Positions 23,301 through 34,780 of a stretch of 64,000 bases of DNA are shown here, in pieces. Each line of letters begins with the position of its first letter. Positions within the stretch are counted from its first letter, which is position 1. The notes below the pieces were generated by a model. The model made no database searches. It was not told where the DNA came from and worked only from the letters and a program-made list of their open reading frames with translations. The stretch comes from Torreya grandis (lineage: Eukaryota; Streptophyta; Pinopsida; Cupressales; Taxaceae), in the NCBI GenBank assembly GCA_037957365.1, contig JARHVA010001191.1:1087001-1151000 (forward strand), read 5' to 3'. The position numbers were made by a program, and so were the translations under genes.

Positions 23301-26165
23301 GAGGTAGGGATGCCATAGAGAATTTTCTCTTTTGCTTTCCCTTAAGAGATGCAACTTTCTCCACCATAGTCATTGTGCCTAAATTTTTAGTAGTAATAGA
23401 TGGATGTGTAGAGGCTTGCTTGGGCATAGGGATCCCTCTAAGAATATCCTTTCTAAATTAAAGGTTCTCTTCCCTCTAGCTTCTAGACCCTCCTTCTTAT
23501 GAATTTAGCTCTTTTAATGTAGGAGAGGGAGGTTGACTTGGGCCTGTTGAGTCTTGAGGTTGAGTTGGAGGCCATTGATGACTCTGTGCTTGTTGTGATT
23601 GCTCTACCATTTCATTTTCCTATTATTTTATAATCTCAAGATTGTATTAGATGTCTTAGGTGACCATAATGAACATTTTTTTATTATTCATTCATGTCCC
23701 TACTTTTGAATCATCATATGCATTTAGGAAAATTACATCATGCTCATATTCTTGGTGACCATATGTAAGGCTCACCTTCTTCTCCTTGATGAATTGAAGA
23801 TAATTCCTAAACTTCTTCTTGGGATCCCATTCTCTAAATTGGACCTCATCTAAATTATAATGGGACCTTATTTTTCCCAACCTGATTGAGATGGACACTC
23901 ACCATAAATTAAAGTTTCCTAATACTTAGAGGAGTTTTGAAGTAATGTGACAAGTGTTTTTGGCCTAGCCCTTCATCTATGCTATTATAAGTTTGGTAGA
24001 CAACCTATTATTATGTAATTTTATCAAGGACATGGTGAGGAAACAATAAATTATGTGCCCTTGTACCTTCAACCTTGATAATTGTTACATCGAGGTAGTA
24101 CTGGTAGTCCCCCCCATTTACCAATACTTCTTTTTAAATTATTAAAAAATCTAGGCATCTAAGTACTATGGATTGCTTGGTACACACGAGGGTAGATTTC
24201 CTCATAAATCTGATTGAAATCATTTATGAATATATAGATGAAAATAAATGAATAATATTCACCAATTCTATTATCAACATACTCAGTTGATGGTTGTTAC
24301 AACTCTCTATTTGTCCTGTGAATTATTCAAATGACTACATTTAGTAAATATAACATCATGAAAAAGTTTCCATCTATAGTCCTTTATTCAAATTTATACA
24401 TTTTTTACCTTAATCCAACATTGATAACCTCACTTAGGGAAACAATCCTATCTAAGGTCAATATGTTTTCCAACAAAGGGACTCATTCCACTTGTATATG
24501 CGTGATACTAGGAAAACCTTACAATCTATTTGACATGGCCATGGTTATACATATCTTAGGCCCGAACTTGATAATGTCATTAGATGAAATGTACCCCTTA
24601 GGATTTAACCTTTAGTATTTAAAAAACCATTATTTTTATTTAATTTCTATGATATTATGCTCAAGCCACACATTGGTTGATACTTGGTCACATGCTACCT
24701 CAGTCCATTGAAGTCTGGGGTACCTCTCAAATGCCCTCCCAAAAATATAATAAATTGTAGTCTTCCCTTTCCCAAGGTGGAGGCAATCCCTATAACAAAT
24801 ACCATTGAAAAATAAATCCCTAACCATGTCAATGCAAGGCATTACCTCTAGTTTTACCATTATTTGATGAAGTCCCATGATTTATATGGGTAGTAGGTCA
24901 TTGATGTATTGATTATCATCTAGGGACAATTGGTCTTGTGTAGAGTATGGGTCTATAGAGTCGACTGCATTATAGAGTGCTAAGTAGTGTGGGAACTTAA
25001 ACTTTAGAGAACTTTTTTTAAACATTGTATCCATGTATTTAATATTTTTTACACAAAATTAGGCAGAAGGAACCTAAATATGTGCTTGATTTGAAGAGGA
25101 ATCCATTTCAACAATATTGAGTTGTATAATTATTTCATAAACTGTATGAATTTTCTTTGAAGGTTCATTGGAAGACTAAGGATTTTAGTCATAGAGAAGC
25201 TTAAAAATACAATATTCACTCATATATTAGTGGTGAAGTGACTTAATTTTTACTATATTTTACATTTATCTCCCAAAGTTTGTGTCTTGGATGCTCAATT
25301 AGTATGACTTAAATGAAGCTAAATTTTTTTTATTTCATTCTCATTTCAATTTGAATTTTCCAATCAACTTTTGGTGGGTTCATATTTTTCATATGGCAAA
25401 TTTTTGTTAAGTTTGCATTTCTAGTCATCCTGCTTGAGACAGTTATCATTTTCTTGTTTACTAGTTTCTTTGTTTTTCTTTGAGACTTTCGTTGTGATTA
25501 TTTTGGTTATGCACTTCATGTATTTTTAAAGTTATCCATTTCTTTCTCAATCGAGCCTTTATATTTACAACTTCATTTTATATGTTCTAGTACCATGAGT
25601 TAATGTGATTGTGCCACATGGAGACATCTTGGGCTTGCAGGAGATTGAAGGATTGGAGGCACATGTGTATTATCCTTTTGAACTATGTATATCCCCATGA
25701 ATGATCTAGACTAACTAGATGTCAACATGTGGCTTGATATCATAGCCTTAGGGACTCAGAGACTCGAATCCATAAGACCATTTAGCCATTAACTTGGTTT
25801 TTATTCTTTAAATATCTAAGATAAGGGAATCATGCCAACTATCAACTATTCAGAGCTTAAAATCCCATATTTATTATACTGTGGGGTATTAGGATGATAA
25901 AACTTGTTTAATGCCTCTATGGTTCTGGGTTAATGAAAAGGGTTCACATGTCAAGCCTGAAGACTATGGAAACTTCAAATCATTAGATGATTAACTTTCA
26001 TTTTAAAGATTATATGATTGTTGGCTTTCATAAATTTGTCATTTGGCATTTTATTAGAGATCAAAGACTTTGAACACTTAGAAATTTATTTAAATCTAAA
26101 AGGCTTTGTGCAACATATGAATGCCACATGTTGAACTGTCACAGCTCGAGGACTCAGAATACTTA
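20369..26165 (-). repeat. Right giant repeat of element A, distal part (candidate 5' LTR)
   Basis: Resumes the A repeat after element B (caccaaaaatcaaatatag corresponds to cactaaaaataaaacatat near 890) and runs parallel to the left repeat to about 26165, where the left copy diverges into internal sequence. Similarity to other copies (minus strand of 1-486; 51240-51740) continues beyond this point to at least 26530, so the true outer end may lie further right. Confidence 0.65.
21020..25106 (-). pseudogene. Decayed ~1,360-codon reading frame inside the right giant repeat
   Basis: Counterpart of the frame at 1475-5814. From the ATG at 25106 (MDSSSNQAH) the frame gives KFKFPHYLALYNAVDSIDPY, then an 80-codon open piece (24878-24636) with RDLFFNGICYRDCLHLGKG and YYIFGRAFERYPRLQW. 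Next is FREWDPKKKFRNYLQFIKEK (23898-23692), a Glu-rich run and HVISLVDYAKNEQE (about 22960-22915), then LGGPILIPQGAIMATLV before the stop at 21020. Stops and frameshifts are dispersed. No known domain is recognised. Position, sense and both termini match the left copy, so both derive from one gene carried by the repeat. Confidence 0.55.
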
Positions 26166-26899
26166 TAAACTTTCAACGAAGGCATGAAGGCTCCAAATAA
26201 CATAATAATACCACCTGTCTTGATATCAAATAAAATAATGTAAGACCAGACCTATGAATTCTTTGTAAGTCATCATCGATAGTCCTTTAGACATATAAAA
26301 CATAGAAAACACTAGGATGAAAGACATTAGTTCTATTAATCTAAATAAATCATGAAAACTATGAAAACCCAAGGTTTAAGATAAATCAAGATGACTTCTC
26401 AAGCTTTGATTTTCAAATTTTGAGTTTTTATGACTTTAGACCTCAAATAAAACCTTAGACTTATGCAAATTCAAGACTAGTGTCATGTAAATTTAAGGCT
26501 TTGAGGACTTAAAATAAAGATATTCAGGTACTAATGGGTTCCCATTTGAATTAAAAAATGGGTTGTGTGTGTGTTAGGTTAAAACAGGGATAAGGTAACC
26601 CATCTTATAATACCAAATTAAGGTAACCAACATATCCTTTTTAAACCCCTTCCAACTCCCACGTCTCTTCTAAATAGTGTGTGTATGCATATTAAATTTG
26701 AAGTACCTCAGGTTTGTGATTGTGAAGCCCTTAAAGATAAAATCATCAATATAATCATTCAAATAAATTTTTCAATTCAAATGTCACATCATTAAAAAAT
26801 CAGGTCACATATGCCAAGAATATATAATGTGGTAGTGTTAATCATGCATTTGTATCTTCACCTAGCAATGTTGTGCCCAAAAAGTTTTCATATGAAAAT

Positions 26900-27785
26900 A
26901 AGAATCCAAAATAAAATTCATCTACAACTAGTAATTCAAAAATTATTCAAAATTATAATAAGAGCTCAAGTGAGATTCTAATGAAAATGTTTAGAAACAA
27001 GTTGATCAAACTACCTCTTTTATATCCTCTAAGGAGATCAAAATACTATTATGCATATCATAGAATGAATGGGAATCATACATATAGTTTTTTGGCATTG
27101 AATAATAAAATACAAAGTACAATTGATAGTGGTGATCCTAAAATAGATATATCAATTAAGCAATCCATTCACCTTATGCATGCATCTTCTACAACATGAG
27201 TGCAAAAATAACCAATATGGGTACAAAAGGATAATTTAGAGTAAAAATAGTTGCAATTGAAAAAATTAGAGAAAAAATATTCAAAATGCACAATTAGAGA
27301 AATAAATATTGAAAATTAAAGTATAACAAACAATATTACAAAAGGCACAAGATGAAAAAGAGAAATTGCAAAAGGAACAATTTGAAAAGCAAAGGTTACA
27401 GAAGCTACAACATGAAAAAGTGAAATTACTAAAAGAGAAGTTGGCAAATTAGATATAACGTAAGCAAAGCAACATGATTAAAACAAGGCTATTAACAAAA
27501 TAATTCAAAAATTAAGAGACACTTGAAAACTCTAAAGTTGTAAATGTGGTTGCAAAGGGGGAAATTATAATCATGTCCTCATATCAGGGCCCTTTCACTA
27601 TTACTACTCACATAGAAGGCAATAAATTTGTATATATCAAGGTTTTGAACTATCATGATACAAACTTGTGTTTTATATCATTTTTTATCTCTCTTAGAAA
27701 TAAGTATCAACAACTAAATCAAACTAATACAATTTCAATAAGTATGAGATCAATTCATTTAAGAGTTTTATTTTCTCCAAAATAG
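26900..27785 (+). pseudogene. Gag-C-terminal-like remnant with coiled coil (unit 1)
   Basis: A plus-strand frame reads SSSEILMKMFRNKLIKLP, then KYYYAYHRMNGNHTYSFLAL. This has the shape of the Y-C-x-Y-H...G-H-x-T-x-x-C element seen near the end of gag in some plant gypsy elements, but both Cys are replaced (Tyr, Phe). After a stop near 27197 comes about 300 bp of Lys/Gln/Glu-rich sequence with heptad-like QKxQxEK repeats (27230-27480), suggesting a coiled coil. Finally a 79-codon frame (27546-27785) has GPFTITTHIEGNKFVYIKV. Unit 3 has the same order at 52140-53007. Stops show it is inactive. No RT follows. Confidence 0.5.
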
Positions 27786-30589
27786 TTTCTCTTACTTTTC
27801 ATGCTATATAAAATCTAAGTGCATACAATGTTGTGCTTGGAAAATCATGTTTACAATCAATAGGAAAAATGATTGATAAAAACAAAGGTTACATATCATT
27901 TTATCATAAAGGCAAGGCCACATCTTTTTCCAAGGAAGGAACATCTTTATAGCAAAATCAATGAAAAAAAACATGTTTTCAACTAGTATATAAATAGATA
28001 TAACTAGTATATAAATGGATATCAATAGAGGTACATGATACAATACACATTATAAAAGATAAATCACAAAGGTCAATACCATAGTATGGGGTAGTTAGTT
28101 ATTCATATCCAAATACAAAGAAGATAAGAGTGATATTTCAAAATTTCAACATCGAGATGATCATGATTATAATACTACATATTACTATGATTATCATGAT
28201 ACATATTACATATAATATGAATATGACACATGATACATGATACAAGGCTTACACATAGGCATTCCATGGATGACATATTGGGTTTTAAGTATCATCATTC
28301 TTTGTACATAAAAACTTTGCTAACCACACTATTATGCACAAATATAAAAAGAATATAAATCAAATAATCAAGAAAATACAAAAATATTTAGCACATGTAT
28401 ATTTACTATCTTTTGCATATATGTTGTTTACATTATGTTAGTATATAACATATATATTTATTTCTATACACATATATGTTTCATAAGTACCTGAGCGTGA
28501 TACATGCATACACTAGATACATGATACATGTGCATACATATGTTGGACCCTTTCCTCCACCCACATGACACACTACATTAGAGACATCTATTACATTGAG
28601 TACAATTGATACATTGTGATAGATATGCTATGTAATAGAACATTTTTATAACACATGTATGCATGAACTAGTATGATATGATTATGTTAATTTTTTATAT
28701 TTCACTTATTCATCTTATCACATGGCTTAATTTAGTATACTTATTGTTTTCTACCTTGTTTTAACTTTGGGACATTTTAACATGTTCCTTATTTGTTGGC
28801 CAAAATTCCCTAGAGTGTTTTTTCTTTGGTGTGCAGACATTTAAACATGTCCTCCCCTGAGTGTGTGGCATTTGAACATGCCCTTTTTTTGGTATCTTTA
28901 GACCTTTTTTGTACAACATTAAATGCTTTTATGTGTGTGTGAATGATTAAATCTAGATTTATATGTTAAAATATACTTTTATAGTTGACAAATATATCTC
29001 AAGGCCCCACCCTTCAATTTGACCTTACTTTTACCTAAAAGGATCCTATGCACCATCTCATTAGGTCTAATTACTTAACTCTTGGCCCAACCTTGATTAA
29101 TTTGATTATCTAGATCACCTATAACCACTGAATCCCTAAAATGTGATATGTATCCTTCATTATCAGTTACAAAACCTCAACAACTTTTCTCCATCTTGGA
29201 CATTTATGTTCAAGCCAAAGACAATAGCATTGATGCTAATGTCCCTAATCCAAATGTAAAATTTATTACCCTATAAACACTCAAATTTGAAAACATTTTG
29301 ATGTGTAAGGGTCAACCTAACTTATAATAATTTCATTAACCATTTTATAAGGATCATTTCAAAATAACTACTATAAATACAAGTAAAATCCAATTCATTT
29401 AGACATTAAATAATCACCTCTCAAGCTTAGACACACTATTGATTTTCAAAGCGCACAACTAATCTATTCTTCTCTATTAATACCTATTGGCATATCAGTC
29501 ATAGGATTAATCATACTATAGGTATGAATTACTCAAATAACAACCCATGAGCCATATTTTCCAAGTTACAAGCTAGATCATTACATGCACTCGTATATAA
29601 CATTCTACACTATTGTTCACATGCATACCAACACATAGAGGATAACTACATAATTTTGAGGTCTTCTTTGAATTATTATATATGTATCCAATGGTCATTG
29701 ATAGAGGGGTCTTTGAGGTTAGCTCGATAGTTTGTTGTAAGCCTACTAACCTATTTTTTGGCAACATAACCTAATCTAAGGTGGAGAGCTAGGGTTTGAG
29801 ATATAAACATTAATACAAAGCCTATGCACAAGATCAAGATAAATCAAATGAAAGGTGACATAAAACTTATAAATAACTAGGTGTTTATATCTTTATACAA
29901 CAAATATTTAAAATAAGATAATTGCATTGAGATTCAGACAATAGCATCAATGCAAGTGTCCATAGGTCAACACAAGTGTCTAAGGAGCTAGAAAGAATAT
30001 TTACATAATCTGATAGCTAGCTATTGAGCATTAGACAACCTATTTCCACACATGTACATCTTAGATTTATCTATGTGTCATTACATAAGCTAATTATTAT
30101 TTCTTCTTTGTGATTACATATGAAATACCATTTGGCATTATACTTTCTATAGTTACTATTTTTTGTAACTCAATAGTGTTGAAACTGAATATCATAAACT
30201 AAATTATTTAATTGGTCTACTTTATAAATATATTGATACACTTTTGAATATCTTATTCCTCCCAAACCTTAATTCTAAAAATGGTTAAACATTTGATGAA
30301 CTTGACCTCTAAGCCTTCCATGCAAATACTAGCTTGTTCTAGGGTTTCCAACCTCTTAAGGTATTTACTTTATGTTTTTATTTAGATTTATTCTATTATT
30401 TACATGTAACTAGGTGTAGCCCTATATTAGGTGGTGTTCCTTTTGAATATCTTGAGCTACCCCCTGGGCCCCCTAAAATGTCTCAATTTAATACCATTTC
30501 AAATTTTTCTAATAATGAAAGTGACAATAAACATAAAATATTAAAATAATAAACATAAATTCAAATTAATTATATTTAAATTTTTATTA
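27786..30589. other. Unit 1 spacer without recognised gene
   Basis: AT-rich duplicated spacer. Contains low-complexity words built on catgat/tacat (28140-28260 and 28480-28540). I see no coding similarity on either strand. Confidence 0.5.
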
Positions 30590-30594
30590 TTTAG
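30590..30594. repeat. Target-site duplication of element C (tttag), left
   Basis: tttag precedes the 5' LTR and recurs at 41747-41751 after the 3' LTR. The uninterrupted counterpart in unit 2 (about 49371-49376) has a single ttttag at the same place. Confidence 0.85.
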
Positions 30595-31821
30595 TGTATA
30601 CACCCTAGATTATTCAAACAACCACACATATCATGTCTTTTCATAGTCCTTTCACAAGAGACTCCAACTAGAGAATATGAGTCTTATTCACATCTAGCTA
30701 TGTCTTTTTGTTTGATTTGCCTTGGTCTTGTTTCATACCCTAGACACCTTTTTTACCATTCCCAGTCATTCATAAGCTTTTAGACTTAACCATTACCGAC
30801 CCAAATTATTCTTTCCATGTTTATTCCATCCCCCTAGGTCTTGGACCCTTTAGACAATAGCAACCAAATAGGACTACAATGCTAAAACCTAGGGTGTCCA
30901 ATTTTTAGCACTATTTTCTAAGTCCAAATTTGGTTCCAATGATCAGTTTCTCCCACTTCATAAGTCTTAACCCTTTTTTAGCTTCATCCTTAAGTCTTCT
31001 AATGTCATACAAATGTGAATAAAAGCTCCCAAATTCAAAACAAATATCCTCCTATATAAAGGACTTTATAAAGCATTTTATATATAGCACTTACTACTTT
31101 GGCACATTAGACATAATAAAAATTAGTCAATAGCATAACTCAGCTTCTCTACATCACATATATACTTGCGTGCTTGATCAAGGAATCACCTAGGCAAAAT
31201 TCATTCTTGTATCTATAATGCGCATTAATTATGCACATTCTCTAAGGAAGAACTAGATTTGATCTGAGACCCTAGCTTGAGGGTTAATATAGATAGCAAT
31301 CAGGACAACAGATGTTCTAGATCATGCAAATATTCTTCCCCTAACACATTTTTCTCCCTTTTCTTTTGATGTATTCATTGTTTGCATGTGTATAGATGGA
31401 TACAGGTATTGAAGACTAAAATAAACCTACAATAAGCTCTATTAACTTTCAGCCATAAAATTTGGTATGTAGGCTCATATTGACCAAGTAAACAAAACCC
31501 AAAAATCTTAAATCCTCAAGATAACAACATCAATAAGGACTATAGTGATAGACACTAGGGTGTCCTATTTCTGGTGCTCCTATCCTTTCATAGAATGAAA
31601 GATAGATCTAGATTCCAGATAGTTCCCCAATTATGTGTACAAGTTTTTAAACTCTGAATCAACCTATTTTTATAGATAAGTGATTTTCTCCTTTATGCAA
31701 ACTAATTTAATATAATTGATGTAAACTTATATTTTACTACATTTGATTGTAATTTCCCCCATACTCCAGACCTCTTTATTATTTAGGAACTAGACCCTAG
31801 CTTTCTAAAAATAATAAAATA
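30595..31821 (+). repeat. 5' LTR of element C
   Basis: Aligns along its length with 40510-41746. Shared landmarks include acatatcatgtcttttcata, the direct word gagaatatgagtcttattca, and the end aaaaataataaaa(t/c)a. Divergence is moderate, mostly C/T and G/A changes. Confidence 0.9.
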
Positions 31822-31823
31822 TT

Positions 31824-31843
31824 TGGTGAACCTAACTTACTTC
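31824..31843 (+). promoter_or_regulatory. Primer-binding-site candidate of element C
   Basis: TGGTGAACCTAACTTACTTC starts two bases after the LTR end, identical in position and nearly in sequence to the site in element B. The tRNA is not identified. Confidence 0.6.
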
Positions 31844-31854
31844 AAATAAATTTA

Positions 31855-32640
31855 AAACCCTAGGTATCCTTAGGGTTTTTCCTTCATATTTTGTACAAAA
31901 ATTACTTTAATTTTTTTTGATTTTGTATAAATTTCTATGAAAATATTCTATTCAAACATATTTTTACAATTTAAATTATAGCCATAATTTTCAAAAATTC
32001 TAAAACCCTAGATTTCCAAACAAGGTCCTCAAACCCCAAGTTTTCCTCACAAATTTTTAAAATTAATTTTGAAATTTTTGAAAATTGTTTAGTGTGCCAA
32101 AAATATTTTCAAATTTTCTAAATTAGTAGTTATTTTGTGCAAAAATTCAATTTCAATTTTCTAATTTTTGTATCAATTTTTGTGCAATTATCTTGTCTAA
32201 ACATATTTTTAGAATTTAAATTATAGTCACAATTTTCAAAAATTCTAAAACCCTAGCTCAAAACCCTAGATTTCCAAACTAGGTCCTCAAGCCCCAAGTA
32301 TCCCTCACAAATTTTATAAATTAATTTTGAAAATTATTTAGTGTGCCAAAAATATTTTCAAAATTTCTAAATTAATAGTTATTTTGTGTAAAAATTCAAT
32401 TTGAAATTTTTGATTTTTTTATCAATTTTTGTGCAATTATCTTGTTCAAATTAATTTTAGAATTTAAATTATAGCCATAATTTCAAAAATTCTAAAACCC
32501 TAGCCCAAAAACCCTAGATTCCTAAACTAGGTCCTCCACCTTCAAACCATTTACCCTTACAATTTTTAGAAATTAATTTCAATTTTTTTGTAAATTGTTT
32601 AAATAGTCACAAATATTTTCAAAAAATTTATGTTAGTAGT
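31855..32640 (+). repeat. Leader tandem repeats with telo-box-like motifs (element C)
   Basis: Three imperfect units of about 245 bp repeat the order aaaccctag, ccaaactaggtcctc, ctcacaaattttt, gtgtgccaaaaatattttc. AAACCCTAG occurs at 31855, 32003, 32248, 32261, 32495 and 32509. AAACCCTA is the plant telo-box, a motif known from promoters of plant growth genes; here it sits between primer site and gag. A role in element transcription is inference. Confidence 0.65.
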
Positions 32641-33078
32641 TATTATTGCATTTATTTAATTAATATTACTTCATATTATTTTTGGCGAAAGAAATAAAAT
32701 AGACACTAAGGCACTTCTTCCCTCTCATCCCATAGACAAATTTCTTAATTTTTTGCATAATTATGATAATGAGTGGACAAATTTGGAAAATTACACATTA
32801 GTTAAAAATGTAGAAAATGATTCCATTTACAATGAAGATAATTACTATTTTTGTAATGAAGAATATTATCATGCATATGAAAGTGATAGTGAATAAAAAG
32901 TAGATGCAGCTTCTCCTCTTAAACCTATCTCTTTCATCCCTTTTTTTAAAGAAAATACTTTTGATAAATGGAAAAAATACTTCTCACCTCATTCTCCTAT
33001 GCACAATGCACAAAATGAATAAATTAATCATGAACTTCCAAGTGAACCTCTAATAGGTGATCATTTTCTTCCATGTGA

Positions 33079-33218
<140 letters not shown>

Positions 33219-33752
33219 TGTTCAAAATAAAACAATATAAATGCAATAGAATCAAAATACCAAAGCATAGATCAAATGATGCATCTCATGCTCTCAACTC
33301 TACTTTATCTAAAGAATGTTCAAATGATAACTCTCTTACTCTTACTTCTCATACTAGAAATGAAGAAAATGCATACACTCCATCCATGGATAGCATAGAT
33401 ACACATGATATTCTAAACTCCAATGATAACTTATTGTATATTAGAAAGGAATTAAATTCTTCTCTTACACCTCTCCCTAGCAATGATGGAAGTGATAATG
33501 AGTATGATAGTGAACATGTAAATGAATATGAGAATGAAAGTGAATACGAAAATGATACTTTAAATTCTACTATTTCAAATGAACAAAATTCAAATTGTGA
33601 TCATTCATGGAATAATGATGACTATTATGCATATAGTGAAGAAGAAAATACATCTCATGCTTCTACCTCTTCTCTCACTCATTCTCTCAAATATAATGCA
33701 TGTCAAAATGTTTCTCCTACTTTTATTCATAATTCTATTTCAAATAATGCAC

Positions 33753-33851
<99 letters not shown>

Positions 33852-33852
33852 T
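33753..33852 (+). repeat. (AAT)n microsatellite, about 33 units, inside gag frame
   Basis: About 100 bp of perfect AAT trinucleotide encoding poly-Asn in the gag frame, flanked by Asn/His-rich sequence (NSISNNAHNN) from which it may have grown. The unit length preserves the reading frame. Confidence 0.97.
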
Positions 33853-34780
33853 CACATCCTCTACTAAATTAGCATGTGATTCACTAAAAAACAAAGATAC
33901 CAATGAATCTCCCAAGCCACCCCCTACTACAATAGAACCCAGTTCTCACTCTTCACTTAAAGAGAATGGTAGCTCACATCCCTCTAGTAAGGTCCAAGTT
34001 ACCATTCCTCTAAAGGATCTAGTGAGCACACCCCCTCTTTATGATTCAATTTCTAAATGTAGCCTTCCCATGGCTAAAATAAATGATCAAATTCAAAGAT
34101 TAAATGAACCACTTTAAGATGCTAATATCCCTTCCTAGGAGATTATTTCATTGATGCATGCAGTGGGTGAATTACAAATCCAAGTTCATCTCCTTACCTT
34201 GGAAATTAAAGCTTATAAGTCTTGGATGGATGCCAATGATCTTCATGGTAACCCATTTCTGAAGACATTCATAAAAGCTTCATTGCCTAAGAATTTCCAA
34301 ATGCCATCATTGCCTCACTTTGATGAAATTGGAGATCTATTTATACACCTTCAAACATTTTAGAAGGCTTTACCATCTCATGTAAGTCCTTTTATTCTAC
34401 TCAAGTTATTCTAGAAGACATTAGTGGGGGAATCACGAAATTTGTTCTTTCATCTACTCCCTATTGGCTCCTTACACACATATGATGAATTAGAGGAGAC
34501 ATTTCTCATACATTACATTACAAACATGGGCCCTCATGTTACATATGAGAAACTTACAACTTTACATCAAAATACTTTAGATTCAGTTAGTGATAAAATC
34601 TTATGATTCAAGAATCACATGCTAAGATTGATATATAAACTAGTAAATCTAGAGATTTAGCATATCTTTATTAAGGGGCTTCATCAACCTCTCCTCGAGC
34701 ATATACTATATCAGGCAGAGTCTTCTTTTAGTCACTTAGCTATACAGTTATAGCTTTAGAAAATAAATTAGGATTGATTG

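Larger units (their letters stand above)
487..26165 (-). mobile_element. Ty3/gypsy LTR retrotransposon A with about 6.3-kb repeats (degenerate)
   Basis: Long direct repeats (487-6833; 13132-13528 plus 20369-26165, interrupted by element B) flank a gag-pol region on the minus strand at about 7690-13065. The minus-strand order is gag, protease, RNase H-like domain, RT, RNase H, integrase. An RNase H in addition to the RT-linked one is a feature of Tat/Ogre-type plant gypsy elements. All reading frames carry many stops, so the element is dead. Excluding B it would be about 18.8 kb. Outer ends show TGAYAGTTCAA on the minus strand at 6815 and 26150, a plausible LTR start, but similarity of the right copy to other copies continues beyond 26165, so that boundary is uncertain. 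No target-site duplication could be recognised. Confidence 0.7.
25500..30594 (+). repeat. Segmental duplication unit 1, part left of element C
   Basis: Parallels 50728-54408 (unit 3). From about 28440 it also parallels 47238-49375 (unit 2). Landmarks in all three include ttgtttacattatgttagtatataacat-type sequence, tgacacactacatt, and aacaacttttctccatcttgg (29183, 47974; 59025 in unit 3, after the copia insertion). The unit begins inside the giant repeat of element A, so the duplication postdates A. It continues at 41752 on the far side of element C. Confidence 0.8.

Noticed and set aside
31855..32517. Interstitial telomere repeat
   Set aside because: AAACCCTAG motifs are spaced within 245-bp leader repeats and are not a TTTAGGG tandem array.
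33579..33915. Poly-Ile and poly-Leu frames over the AAT tract
   Set aside because: Alternative-frame readings of the AAT repeat; the gag frame is the one with conserved domains.
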